This document shows positions 1 to 11,884 of a stretch of DNA of 64,000 nucleotides, one piece after another. Each line of letters begins with the position of its first letter. Within the stretch, counting starts at the first letter, position 1. Origin of the DNA: Phanerochaete sordida (lineage: Eukaryota; Basidiomycota; Agaricomycetes; Polyporales; Phanerochaetaceae); assembly GCA_019973155.2 (NCBI GenBank), contig BPQB01000082.1, positions 81,820 through 145,819 of the forward strand, in the 5' to 3' direction. The position numbers were made by a program, and so were the translations under genes. The notes under the pieces are model-generated. The model was not told where the DNA came from. It searched no databases and saw only the letters and a list, made by a program, of their open reading frames with translations.

Positions 1-226
1 CACATTGCGCTGCGGACGCTCGTGCAGCCAGAACCCTCGAACGACCCAGCGCGGTCTCGCGCGTTGCCGACAGCGCACGCTGGCGTCGTTGCGGAGATGG
101 CTGTCCGATATAGCCCCCGTTGCGAGCCTGCTGGCCTGCCAGGTCATCGCGCGCCGCGCTAGGCCAACTCTTCACCTCCTTGGGATAATGAAAGCGCGCT
201 GACGCCCATGCCCTCTCGCCCCGCAG

Positions 227-1431
227 GCCGACACCCTACCAGCTGCACAACGAAGCCATCGTGCACCACCTCTTTCACGCCGGATTTCAAACAGGAGTAC
301 GTGCCCGTTTCTCGTCCACACGCTCATGAACCCGGGTAGCTAACGCGTACGTCAGAATTATGCGGACACAGTGCTCGTAAGCCTTCCCCGCCCTACGCGA
401 ACGGAAGTGACGAAGCGTAACTGACACCCCGCTAGCATGTATTGCAGAACATGTACAGGCTGCATGCAATCATTCTGTCCCGTTCGCCATTCCTTGCCCA
501 TCTCATGTCAACGTCACCTCAAACCGGCGGCCAGCGTACCATCTACGTCCATCTTGAGCAGGAGCCGGAGGTGACGCACGAGGTGAGTTTTTATCCATTC
601 TGGGCTTCGCGTGGTCTAACTTCGTGTCACTCAGGGTTTTGCGATAGGTAAGTAACCCTAGCTGTGCCGCACGTTGACCACGAGCTGACAAGTGCAGCAA
701 TGGGATACCTTTACTCCGCCGAGTCACTGAACTCGCTTCGGCCAGAAAACGCTCGCGCTGTGCTCGCCGCGGCGTGCTTGCTGGGGGGCATGGATGACCT
801 TTGTGGGTATGCCTACGAACTGTGCCGGCAATCTATCAGCATCGAGAACATCGGCGAGTGGCTAGAGTTTGTGGAGGCCATCCCGCCGCCTGCCTCGGAC
901 GGCTCTAGCACCCCCGTTGAGCCGCACCAAATGCAGCAGCCACCACGGACGGCAGTCTTTGGGCCGTACGCGCAACGGCTCCGAGAAGACGTGTTCCATT
1001 TCCTGGCCGTGCGACTTCCGAGCGTCCTGAATGTGGGTACGATGTCGACGCCGGCAACGCCACAGACGGACGCAGGGGCGCCATCAGATGCCGGAAGAGA
1101 CACCCTGCTTCAGATCTACGCGCGAGTGCCATTCGACCTGTTCAAGGCGGCCGTGGAAAGCCCGACCTTCCAGATAGGTACGTCGCTGCGTGTGTCGGAC
1201 ACGCGCGGATAGGGTCATTGACGGAGCGTGGATCTGTGTATAGGCTCCGACCAGGCTCGCTTCAAGTTTGCGAAGGACGCAATCGAGCTCCGCAAACGGG
1301 GCGTTGCGCGTGGGCAAGGCGCGGAGGAGACGGTAGTTCTAGCCTTCGGCGGAGGCAATTTTGGAGGTAGCGCGGTGCACGTCACGAGGAAGTTGCGGAA
1401 GCGGCCGCTCTGGAAGGTTAACGCTTCTTGA
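227..1431 (+). CDS. BTB/POZ domain protein (5' end not resolved)
   Basis: Exons seen: 227-296, 356-376, 436-582, 635-647, 698-1177, 1244-1431 (TGA). Phases agree at every junction. Read across the junctions, the protein gives a BTB core: PYQLHNEAIVHHLFHAGFQT, then GNYADTVLHV, then YRLHAIILSRSPFLAHLM. After it comes a helical BACK-like stretch (GYLYSAESLNSLRPENARAV) and a basic C-terminus. BTB domains mediate dimerisation or contact with cullin-3 ligases or chromatin; which applies here cannot be told. Two exons are very small (21 and 13 nt) and carry conserved BTB residues. The start codon is not identified: an open frame covers 1-160, but no donor there clearly fits the 227 acceptor, so the first exon(s) may lie in 1-200 or to the left of the window. 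Sure of the family; unsure of the N-terminus. Confidence 0.75.
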
Positions 1432-2064
1432 GGAGGAACAATCTGCTGTGCAAAAAGGATATCTTGGTGCCGTACATTAGCTTATTCTACTGTGCTCTGC
1501 TGCTTCATCATGCTTGTTTCGCATTGAACAGTGACTCGACGTCTCGCTTTCGTGCGTCGCAGCTTCGGCGTGCATGTCTCGGTTCGGAGCCAACGAGGTC
1601 GGTCTTCTGAGTGACGCATCTCGGGACCGCGATGTTCTGCACGAGTCCTGCAGTGCTTCAGAGGCACCAGGGCAATGCCTTGACAGGTTCTGTCAGGATA
1701 TGAAGCGAAGGCTGATGTTCACTGCACGGCAACTCAACCTCATGTTTGGCTTTAAGCAGTCCGGAGAAGCCGTTCGCTTAGTGACGATGGGACAATCAGG
1801 TCAAGGTACGCACACTGCCCGCCTTCGTTGCCTGCCCTGTGCTCTCCGCTACTCTGCCAGCCCTCCATCGATATCATCTCGCTCTCGCCCGAGCCGTCCT
1901 CTCGACCCGCCGTAGCCCAAAAGAGTACATCGGGCATGCACTTGCGTCCTCGGCATGGCGGGCGGTCGCCATGCTCGGCGAGCGCAGTGTAATTTACCTC
2001 GCGCCTTATAAGCTGGAACCGAACAAGAGATCCTGCCAGCAGCCTCCGGGTTGACGCCACAACG
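1432..2064. other. Intergenic, no gene seen
   Basis: The space between the BTB gene and the DUF6593-like gene. Two short plus-strand open frames (1428-1610, 1574-1915) have no recognisable product and look like chance. The right end holds the promoter of the next gene. Confidence 0.5.
2007..2012 (+). promoter_or_regulatory. Probable TATA box of the DUF6593-like gene
   Basis: TATAAG lies 53 nt upstream of the ATG at 2065, a normal distance for a fungal pol II gene with a short leader. Confidence 0.4.
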
Positions 2065-2863
2065 ATGCCCCTGGCAGCGGAAGACGTGTTCGACATCTTC
2101 TTCACTGGCGCGACCGACCCCCGCCACGGCTGCGTCATGATAGGCTGGATCGGCCAGAAACCCGTCTACCTCGAGTTCGAGACGCCCGCGATCGCGACGT
2201 CGGAGACCCTTACCACGGTGCGCACCCGCTGTATGAAGGGGCGGCCGCCCCGCCGTGCCTGGTGCCTGCTCACGCGCCGCGCACACAGGTGTACCGCAAC
2301 GGCCGCCAGCCCGTGGCCTCCTTCGAGTGGACGATGGGCACGCACATGGGCATGGCCACGATCCGCGGCCGCAAGGTGTCCATGTCGCACCTCGTCATGC
2401 CGGGCGGCGACAGCAGGTGCGCGCGCCCGCTCCCGCTGCTCGCTGTGCAACGTGCTGACGCGCGCCACGCCCTGCAGCACGCGCACTTTCCGCGCCGCGG
2501 ACGGGAGAACGTTCGAGTGGCGCAAGGTAGCAGGCATGCCCGGCGCGTACGATGTGGGTGTCTCTTTCCATCACCCCTTCCTCCGCCCGAGCTGCGGCTC
2601 GTACGCGCTCCTGCGCTCTCGCGACTTCGCGCCCTTCTATTCCTGCACGCCGACACTTACTCACATCATGGCCCCCTTTCTAGCTCAAACCCGGCCACGG
2701 TGGACCCTCGATTGCACGGTTCAGCCGCTTCTCGCAGCCGCAGAACACCCCTGTTGGCCCCTCTCACGCTCTTCTCCAGTGCCGTTTCGACGACGACAAC
2801 TTGCTGCTCGAAGCAGCGCTTGCGCTTTCTCTCAATCGCTGGGTCGATTCGCACGGTTACTAG
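2065..2863 (+). CDS. DUF6593-like small protein
   Basis: Exons 2065-2217, 2289-2416, 2478-2553 and 2684-2863 give 178 residues. The product reads as a beta-rich domain: FDIFFTGATDPRHG, then VYRNGRQPVASFEW, then TRTFRAADGRTFEWRKV, ending LLLEAALALSLNRWVDSHGY. The alternation of 'gives a residue/substrate' strands and the RTF..DGRTFEWR block resemble the basidiomycete DUF6593 family, known mainly as lineage-expanded proteins without a proven function. There is no signal peptide or membrane segment. The family call is from memory of the pattern; a more distant tubby-like/LURP-fold assignment is possible. Confidence 0.7.
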
Positions 2864-3135
2864 TAGCCACTTTGTAATGTTCTTCTACCTGTGTCACTTT
2901 GTTTGTACTTTGTACCTGTTTTCCAATCAAGCGGTGCTTGGTGTGTCCCCTCTTCAAGGCGTGACTAGCGTGAGCATTGGGTAACTCAATAGGTGCATAA
3001 GATTATGGTATCCAAATAGAACAGATATCTGTGGGTGTATACGGGCGACAGCAAGGCCTACGAGGGTGAGTGCATAGAGAGCGGCAGTGGGGGTAAATGT
3101 AGGGTAATGAGCAGCGAGGATGGAAAAGAATAACG

Positions 3136-6100
3136 TTACGGATCAGACGAAACGCTTGCAAGCATGTGCTCGAGGCGCTCCTCGGGCGTCCACCGCATAT
3201 CGAGCGACGACGAAGCAGAGTGCCCTGCACCGCCATGGCCATGTGTGAGTTCCGGGGTGATGTTAAAAGAGCCCGCGTCCACGTCTCGCGACATGCTTTC
3301 AATCAAGCGAGCGATCTGCCCCGAGGAGCTGAAGAAGACCTGCGGCAAACCACGCATGAGCGTCCGGCCGAGCCGCGGCGCGGGGCGTGCCCCAACACGA
3401 AGCAGCTGAAAATGAGGGCGCACCTTTGTCTCTGGGCGCTGCGAGGCCGGGACTGACGGCTGCTTCCTGCGTGGCAGGAAAGACCTGCTGCTGCCTTTCG
3501 ACGACTTCCGGCCGTGCTCCTTGAAGGAGACCTTGACGCCTTCGCCGGAGTAGTCCGAGGCAAAGCTTGCGCGGTTATCGAAGAAAGACTCGGTGTCATC
3601 ATCTCGCAGTCCGTTGACAATCGACCTGATAAGCATATCGATGCGTCAATCACCGGGCATGCGTATTTCATGTAATAAGGTTCCCAACCAGATAGTCTCC
3701 CCGTTGGCATACTCAATGACCTCGAGGGCAGGGCCAGACTCCGGCAGAGGTTCCTCCGCCTGCGAACTGGGGCCCGCTGCATCTAGGCTGGCGGCATTTG
3801 GGCCCCTGTTATCACCGGAGTACATGTCGTACCTGCATGAATAAAGCGTCAATTTAATCTAGGCTAGAAGTCGACAAGCTCACAAGGAGTCATACGCCGA
3901 ACTGGACTTTTCCATCTGTGCCGGAGGATGGAGAGCGCTCGCTTGCGCGGTGAATGAGGGCGGCAGGGACGGCACGGGCGGTGTGCGGTCCGTTGAAAAT
4001 CGGCGAGAGGTAGACGAGCGCGGAGGTGGTGGAGTAGGTGCACGGTCCTGCAGGGAGCGGTTCGACGCGATGGAGCCCGCGCCGGCGGACCGCCGCCGCT
4101 GTGAAGTCGACTGCCTGCGCAGCATCTCCTGCAAGTCCATGGCGGGTGTCCGCGAGTCTGACGGCACGATGATGGTTCTGCGGACGATGGTTCTCCGCGG
4201 GTCAGAACCAGGCTGGGGCGTAGAACGAGACGCCGAGGAGGCATCAGCGTGTTTGCGAATGGTCAGCTGCCTAATTTCAGCTGAGGGCCGAGGCAGCACG
4301 GCTTCCGTACTGGGGCGGCCGTCGGAGAAGCTGGGGCGAATATCCGAATTGCTGGGACGGCCCTCCGAGACACTGGGCCTAGTCTCTGCAATACTCGGTC
4401 TGGTTTCTGAGAAACTGGGCCGACTCTCTGCGACGCTAACTCTGCTTTCTGAGGGCAGACCCGGCGACTGCGGAGCGAGACTGTCCGTCTGCTGCGTCCG
4501 GCGGCGTGTCGCGACGGAATTGTTGCGGGTCAGCTTGCTCCAGGTGGTCGTGCGCGAGGTGGTCGACGGCGACCGCACAACGAGGTCGTGTAGCGCTTCC
4601 TGATCCAGCCCGAGGTTTGCCGCAGCATCATACAGTTGTCTGAGCGCGGCCGCATCGTTGCTGTCGCGCGGGTGCGGCAGCGGCGCGCTAGCCGGCGGCA
4701 CGGTGTCTTCAGGAATGGCCTCAGGGAAGCTCTGCGAGAGCGGGCTCTGCGGAGACAGTGGCCGGAGCTGCGAAAACTGCCCTTGAGTTGCAGGTGCGGA
4801 TCGCATCTGCGAGTCGGTGCTTGTCCGAGGTGGATCCACACGCGAAGCAGCAGGCGATGCCGTGAGCGGCCGCGCTCCTGCCGTTGATGGGCTCGCGAAC
4901 GATTTATCGGCAGTCGACGTGCTCTCTCCTGGTCGTTGCTTCCGAAAGCGCGACATGAACCCGCGTAGCCCTGGCCCTGCAGAAGCGGGGGGCGTTACGA
5001 CAGGCGGGGGTGAGATCTTGTAACGGCCGGTCTCTGTAGCACTCGATGAGGCTGGCTGTTCCCGCATAGCAAACTGGTCAGGGTGATAGGTCAGGACCTG
5101 AGCAGAGAGAGGCGTCTTGACGTCCGCCGAACCAGTATGGAAGTCTTCATTTGCTACGGGTATAGGGGTTTTCGCACGCAAAGTGCCAGTTAATTTCTTG
5201 AAGCGTGATCCAAACCTCGTTGATGATGAGTGCGCCGACCGTGACTGCGTAGACGCAGTGCCCGCAGCAGCGAGCGGAATCGTATCGACACTCGTAGAAG
5301 CAGACACGAGAGTGGGGGACGATATCTGATTGGGGCTGATCCGCTTGCGTGTCGAGCCTCCGTCGAGCTTCGGATTGGAGGGTGACTTCCGCAAGGCCGC
5401 CGTCGCAGCCTCAATTCTGCGCTGCACCTCAGCCTCGAGCAGCGTGGGGTCCACATGGCTCGGCGCGAGCGTCGCTGGGTTTGTTACGGCAGGAGGAGCC
5501 ACTTCTGGCGTTGAAGGGCTTTCAGTGACTGCTTCATTACCCAGGGCCGCTGATGGTCCCGCGGTCGTCGGAGGTAGTTCATCTGCTACATTGATCGAAG
5601 GCGACTCGGGATGCAAGGCGGTCGAGGGTGTAGCTGGAGATGAGAGAAGCGTGCGATCCGGATCTTCGCTACCAAACAAAGCGTCTGCAAGAGCCCTCTG
5701 CCGCTGCCCCGGACTAGAAGCCACTGGTTCTTGCGGAGGATGAACAAGAACCGCGACATCGTCAGCGGGCACGACGTTCATGGGCTTGCTTCGGGGTGAG
5801 TTGATGCTATCAACCACCGCGTCGAGGAGCGCAATCTGATCAGGTCGTGCAGGGGCGACCTGAGCCTGTGCCTGCGCCTGTGCTTGTCCTTGAGCTTGAG
5901 GCGGCGGACTCGCAACCTATAGCACAAGTGAGCGATCTGTCTGAGTTCTAATAGACAGCAAGCATACCCGATTCTCCGCGCCGGTCGCCGAGTAGTTAGA
6001 CTGCGAGGTGGAAGGCCTGCGCCTCCTCACAGAGCCGGCACGGTTGCGGCCCTCGGGCGTCGCCGCCTTCGTCAGCGCCGCAGCAACCAGCTTGTCTTGC

Positions 6101-8835
6101 ACCGTCAGGACGTCGCTCTTCGTCAGCCCTGTCTCCTTCCGCACAACCTCCTCCTGCGATTCCTTGCTCTCGTTCGGCGTGGTCTGTGACGTCGACGCCT
6201 GTCCGGCGAGGTCATGCCACTCCGTGAAGGAGGGATCGAGGTGCGTGAAGAGATCAAAGACTCTGTCCTTCTTGTGGTCCTCGTCCCACGAGTGGTAGCT
6301 CGACCCCGCGGACTCCAGCGACGATCGCGACGAATTTCCGAGCGGAGAGAGGAGCAGCGCGTGCCCCGGGCTGAGCGTGAACGAGGAGTGCGCGTTCTGC
6401 CGGGACGCACGCCGACTCGCGGACCCAAACCCGCTTCCGTTCGCATACCCACCCGCGTCCGAGAACGACGCTGCCGAGGGCGACGCCGCGACGGTGTGCG
6501 GCGAGTAGCTCGGCGTCGGCGACCGGAACGGCCGTGCAGGCGAGCCCGGGTCGGCCGCGGACGACATCGCGGAGGACGACCGGTAGTCCGCCGCGCCGTT
6601 CAGCGACGCGGAGCTCTGCTGCCTGTTGCTGTACCAGTTCGCCTGCGTGTCGGAGGCCTCGGGCGTGCGCGCCCTGCGAGTGGTGGTCGCGGACGCGGTC
6701 GACCTGCTCGAGCCGCTCTGTGCAGTGCGGTCCGTCTCATAGCTGCTGGCGACAGCGTCTGTGATGCTGGCCGTGCTTCCGCTGCGACTTCGCCCAGAGG
6801 TTGTACTGGTGCTCCCAAAACCGTTTCGAACGTGGCCTCGGGTACCGTCGGGGCTTGACGGAGAGAGCCAGGTCACGTTCGAAGGGGTGCTCGGGCGCGA
6901 CGAGGACGAGCTGCTGGCCGCGATGGGCAGAGACTGATACGGTACATTCGACAACGGCGAAGTCGGCCGCCGCCTACTACTGGAGTCGTTGCTGTCTGGA
7001 GGAGCGGGGGAGGCGTTACCGCTGCCGCTGTATGCACGATCGCGGTTCTCGGGCGTGAATCGGCCGTTTGTAGGACGCGAAAAGAATAGCGGGGAAGTGG
7101 ATGCTGTGGGCGTGACGGGGGTGGCAGCACCGCGATTGGTAGATGCACTTGAGTTGCTACGGTAGATGTTCGACGCGAGGGTCTGCGCGAGCAATGGCGG
7201 TGGCTGGGCTACGTTCGATCCAGGGAGCCTGGGCGATGTGGCGCGTGGCGTTGTGGATGTTGAGGGAGCCTGGTCGTCTGCGTCGAAGCTGGCCTCGCGA
7301 TCACGAGGGGTCATCGGGCGAGGCATCCCGGGGATGTAACCGGGTAAACGCGGTCCTGGAGATGTGTTCGAGGAGCGGGGGTATGGGGACGGCGAGGGGC
7401 GGTACGCCTCTGGCTGGGCAATGGACGCTTCATCGGACGAGAGTGCCATACCAGGTTCTTCGTCGGTCGCGGACGTCGGGGGAGACGATGTTGAAGGTGA
7501 CGTGTCGGGCTAAGGGAGGCATAGAAGATCAGCGTTCTGCTGCGTTCATGGAGTGTGGGAGACAATAACACATGGTGACAGAGACGCACCTGATACCGTG
7601 CTGAGCTGCCGGAATAGCTCATCGTGGTTATGGTAGCACCGGTGTGTATTGGCGGCGGTACCACTGTTATAGGCGACCGCTCCATGACAATCTGATCATC
7701 TCCCTCTTCCTCGAACTCTCTTATAACCTCGTCCAATGCCAGCGATGCACGTCCCAAGATCTCCGGCGACATTGTCCCCGACAAGCCGTCGCTCGATGCG
7801 CCATCTTTGCCATGAGTCGGGAAGACGGGACTCGAAGGGACCGAGCTGGCGTAGGCACTTCCTTCGGGAGTGACGGGGCGAAGACTTTGGCTGTCGGAGT
7901 AGAGAGAGGTGCCGTTCCCTGCAGCCCTGCCACTCTGTACAGTACTCATGCTGGTGTTGGAGTCGGCGTGCTTGACGGGGCCGGCACGAGCAGCAGGGAT
8001 GGGTGTTCCCGCTCCGCGGCGGGCGTGTGCCGTGCGCATGTAGCTGTGGTCGTGGAACTTGCCTGACCCGAAGAGGTTGTTGCTCATCCGGCGCGCGGCC
8101 GCGGCCTGCGAGGCTTTCGAGGACGAAATGGACGCAGCAGAGGACGAGCCGTGCAAAGCCGAGCTGGTGCCCGACGCGGCCGTGACGTTCGAGCGCACGG
8201 ACTGGGCGCCGGCGAGTGACAGGGCCGCAGACATGCGCGAGCCCTCCTGGCTCTCGCTGAAGGCGGTGGACACGCGTTCGTCGCCCGTGCTGTCTTCCGC
8301 GAGCGGCCTGGGGCGCCCTTGCCCACGGAGTCGTCCCAGCGCCTCCAATATCATATCCTCCTCCTCTTCGGAAACGCGGTGTTCAGATCCTCGCGCCCGC
8401 TGGTCGGCAAGCCGCGACTTGAGCTCGTCGAGGCCGATCGGTTCGCCGGCCGAGTTGCGGAGGACACTGAAGCGGCGGGTAAGACTGTACCATTGAAGCA
8501 TAATGAGTGTCAGCGGAGAGGGCAACAAGGCGATTAACGGCTCGGAAAGCGGGAAGAAGCAGAGGGTGCAGGCTCGGAGGCGGGGGGAACTCACTCTGGA
8601 AGGATCAGTGACGTACGAAAGTCACTTGTGGGAGGCAGGGATGGAAGGGGGCTCGGCTGGTGTTGCTGGTTTACACGTGCAACTCGCGCCTCGCGTAGCG
8701 CGTCGACGGCCTGCACAGCACGCTTTGCGTCGGACTTTTTGCTGATCGTTGGGGATGCAGGAAAAACGAGGAGAGGGTGCGAGGTGAGACTATGCGTGAT
8801 CGCGAGGCTGATTCGACGCACCGGAATCGATTCAT
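3136..8835 (-). CDS. Large serine/proline-rich protein with conserved ends
   Basis: Minus-strand exons in transcript order: 8835-8822, 8741-8595, 8484-7590, 7509-5968, 5916-3884, 3832-3689, 3625-3424, 3339-3136. The product has 1,726 residues. The ATG was chosen because the 14-nt first exon joins in phase to give MNRFRKKSDAKRAV, a natural basic start. The N-terminal block (to about residue 110, DFRTSLILPDLTRRFSVLRN, then EEEEDMILEALGRLR) and the C-terminal block (EVIEYANGETIWSIVNGLRD, then VFFSSSGQIARLIE) look ordered. The roughly 1,400 residues between are S/P/T/A-rich and probably disordered. It includes a Q/A run (about residue 870) and a 7-residue RPS repeat. Such proteins are often labelled 'proteophosphoglycan' in fungal annotations, which is not a functional assignment. 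No signal peptide. A cortical or signalling scaffold is possible; nothing here proves it. Confidence 0.8.
4310..4465 (-). repeat. Seven-residue RPSxSEx tandem repeat inside the Ser-rich protein
   Basis: The encoded protein carries consecutive units RPSFSET, RPSIAET, RPSVSEG, RPSNSDI, RPSFSDG, RPSTEAV. The DNA shows the matching imperfect 21-bp periodicity. Each unit offers an R-x-S site followed by an acidic residue, suitable for basophilic kinases or CK2 (inference). Confidence 0.7.
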
Positions 8836-9794
8836 GGCCTCTAATTGTCAACCGACCGAGGTAGATATCCCTAAAAGCGGTGCCTCGTGGCCGACACGTT
8901 GGGGCAGACAAGCTGTTCCACGCTGTTTCCGCGCAGCCTTGCTAGAGATCTGTGACACCGCTGGCCGCCTGGGGAATCAGGATCTATGCGTCGCGGCGGT
9001 TGCAGGGCCTGGAGTTGGCTCGTTGCAGGTGGTCGCGCAGGAGAAGTGTAGGTAAAAGGAACGAGCGGAAAACGTGCAGAACACGAGTTGGAGAGAAGAA
9101 GAGAGCTGCTCGAGCAGAAGAGGGAGAAGAGGGTGAAAAGGCGAGCCTGTGCGGCGGGGGTATACGCTGTCGAGACCAAGAGCAGGTCTCAGCCCGCCAG
9201 AGCGCCACCCGCCTCGAGGTCTGATCTCCTTCCTTATGCGGATACCGCTTCCACATCCGGCAACCGCTGCCTTTGGCGCCCGCTCGCCTACCCGAGCCTA
9301 TTTCAGGCCCTCGCTTTGTTCCTCCTCTCGCTGCAAAATATTCGTGGTGGGCTCAGCATGCTTCCAACTTCTTCTCAGAGCATCTGGCCTCCGCTAGCGA
9401 TACATTCTGCTCCCAACGGGCACAAGAGCAGGGCAATCGCCGCCGGTCACTCGCGTACATGCTCCGGACACCTTCACAGGGTTTCCAACGAGTCCGCGTG
9501 GACTCGCAGCCGAGAACACTAGAATGGAAAACAATTCTGAGTCGCAGAGCGGGTCGTCGCGACCCGTCGGTCCGCTGGTCTCACAATCATGGCCCCACCA
9601 GAGGCCCAGCAGCTTGGCGCAGCCCACCACGATCGCCCAATTGTTGCGCCTTTCTCGGGGCAGCCTCGCGCATTAGCCTCCGCCCCGCCCCGCCCGGACT
9701 GCGACCGCGCACGCCAGCGGTGATCATGCCTATCATTGCGTACAGAGTTACAGTTTCGTCGCGACACGCGCACGCCCGCGTGGTGCGGCGGCGA
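8836..9794. other. Promoter/leader of the Ser-rich gene and 3' flank of SurE gene
   Basis: No gene supported. A purine-rich block at about 9090-9140 (pyrimidine-rich on the minus strand) is a plausible transcription-start region for the minus-strand gene starting at 8835. Plus-strand open frames here (for example 9273-10187) run antisense to SurE exons and are not believed. Confidence 0.4.
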
Positions 9795-11255
9795 TCACAG
9801 GCTGCTGTGGCCGAAGAGCGGCAGGAGCGCGATCTGGATGTCCTGCGAGACCGCCGCGGGCGCGTCGTAGTCGACGGCAAAGACCGACACCGACGTCTGG
9901 CACTCGGAGCTGATGATCGTCTCGCCTGCGCAGCGGTCAGCTGGGATCATTGCGGCGCAGGACAGAATGGGAACCGACCTGGCAGAATGGGCACGCCGGA
10001 CAGGTTCGGGTTGACACCAGGGGTGACGCTACGGCGAGCTGGTCAGAGGACGCGTCGCTGGCACCGGCATAAGGCTTACATCTCATTCTCGACGGGGAAG
10101 CCATCCTTGCCGACAGAAAGCGTAGGCACCAGCGCGCCGCCGGTGATACGAGTCAGGGTGAACGGAGGCTGCAATGCAATTCCGTGAGTACAAATCACAT
10201 TATCAGCTATAACTCAAGATGCTCACATCTGTGCAGTTGCTCCTAGGTCCGAAGAGCGGGAAATTGACGCTGCAGCGATATATATATAAATCAGCGCCAC
10301 GCGATAACCAAAAATGCTGGCGAGTGCTCCGCACCCAATGCCGACGCCGAGCGGCAAGACACGCTGACCAGGCGCAGTCACGTTCGCGAGCGCATTGACA
10401 AGGTTCGTCGTGAGCGCCGCGGCGAGGTTCGCAGGGTCCGTCGGGCTGTCCGTGAGCGTCGTGAACGAGCGGTGCGTGCCGTTCGCAGCCGAGAACGCGA
10501 TCGCGGGGACCTGCCCAAAACGTCAGCACACGACCACCGGGGAGCACGGCGGGGGCTTACGCCGCGGTACACCGACGTGTACGTCGCGCCCATCGTGCCG
10601 CTGAGCGTGAAGAGCCACGGGCCGGTATTCCCGCCCTCGTTCGGGCCCGCGACGACGAGGTCGATCGTCGCGTTCTCGCCGAGGATCATCGGGCGCACGA
10701 CGTCGAGGCCGAAGACCGCCTGCGCGGGGTGACCGGTGAGCACACGCCTGTCACGAGACGCGCGGGACGTACCGACGCGCCGGGCGTGCCGTTGAAGTAC
10801 CCTGGCAGATGCAGTCAGCGGTGGGCGCGGGGTGGCACGCGGGGGCACGCACAGAGGTGGTTGTCGTTGATGTCGTGCCCGAAGGGCGGCGCGCCGACGG
10901 GGATGGAGCCGAACTCGCCGCCGGGCGCGGTGATGTTCACGTCTGGGATCTGGAAGCGGCCGCCCTGGCCCGAGTTCTGGACGGCAGGGCTGCGCGGGGC
11001 GTGAGCTGGGAGGCACTCCGCGTGAGGGCGAGCGCACGTACGCGACGAGGATGACGGTGTGGCCCGCGGCCTTGAGCGCGGTGTACGTCGCCCTGGGTGC
11101 GGCGTGAGCCAAAGTCCACGTGGGGGCACGTCGCGGACGAACCTAATGTTGGCGGAGGCCCAGCTGTCGTCGTTGGTCAACAGGATGTTGAAGCCGAGCG
11201 CGAGCTGCGCGCCGAGGACGAAGAGCGCGCAGAGGCGGGCGAAGGAGCTGAGCAT
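9795..11255 (-). CDS. SurE-family phosphatase, secreted
   Basis: Ten exons in transcript order: 11255-11143, 11092-11042, 10989-10853, 10801-10773, 10719-10561, 10510-10335, 10269-10227, 10168-10080, 10028-9979, 9925-9795. The product has 325 residues. A signal peptide (MLSSFARLCALFVLGAQLALG) is followed directly by the SurE metal site NILLTNDDSW. Later blocks GHDINDNHLWYFNGTPGAS, DLVVAGPNEGGNTG, and VYRGVPAIAFSAANG also fit the family. SurE proteins are divalent-metal nucleotidases/acid phosphatases. In fungi, secreted members are annotated as acid phosphatases, so a role in phosphate release outside the cell or in the vacuole is likely. Several N-x-S/T glycosylation sites (NVT, NAT, NCT) fit secretion. 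The ten exons all close in phase, one of them only 29 nt. Confidence 0.85.
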
Positions 11256-11884
11256 GGTGAGTAGTGCCGGAGAACGAGACTACGTGCGTCGCGCGCGTGC
11301 TCATCCGTGAAATGCATCCTCTGCTGTGCTCTTTATAGCTCGAAGAGCAGCCGAATTATGGTGTCCACGTTGGACCCCCAGCGTGCCGAGCCCGTGGGCC
11401 AGAACGGAGCTCGTGCACGGCGGAGCGTATGCTCTCTCATGCAGTGTCGCCATTCCTGCTGCGAGGCGGTCGGAGTGCCTGATGATGGCATACATAGTGC
11501 CCGGTATCTAATCAGATGGGCAAAGATGCGTGCGCGGAGGTGATGGATGCACAAGAAGAACGGGCACGTTCGTCGCTTCGTGAGAGACGGCGCGCGCATA
11601 GGGCATTATTCGTGTGAATATGCGATGCCTTCGCGCATGCCACCGACCTGCGGACGGCGCGATGCACTGAAAGAATGACTATATGCTGCCCAGAGATCAT
11701 TGCGCACCGCATTCTGTACGTCAATCTGCCTGATGAGCTTCAGTGCAATTATAGAAAGCAGAAGAGAATACAGGATCCATTGTACAGTGTATAGTACACG
11801 CTGTCTGAGCTTTGACTTCGTTGAATGACAATATTCGGGAACGAGCGGGTGCAGTACTGTGCGTCGCGTTGTAGCTGCAGAACA
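11256..11884. other. Intergenic, no gene seen
   Basis: Leader and promoter of the SurE gene on the left, 3' flank of the E2 gene on the right. Small open frames (60-90 codons) overlap each other on both strands and have no recognisable product. Confidence 0.5.
11331..11337 (-). promoter_or_regulatory. Probable TATA box of the SurE gene
   Basis: TATAAAG on the minus strand, about 75 nt upstream of the ATG at 11255. Confidence 0.45.

Noticed and set aside
9273..10187. 304-codon plus-strand open frame.
   Set aside because: It runs antisense to the 3' exons of the SurE gene and has no recognisable product.
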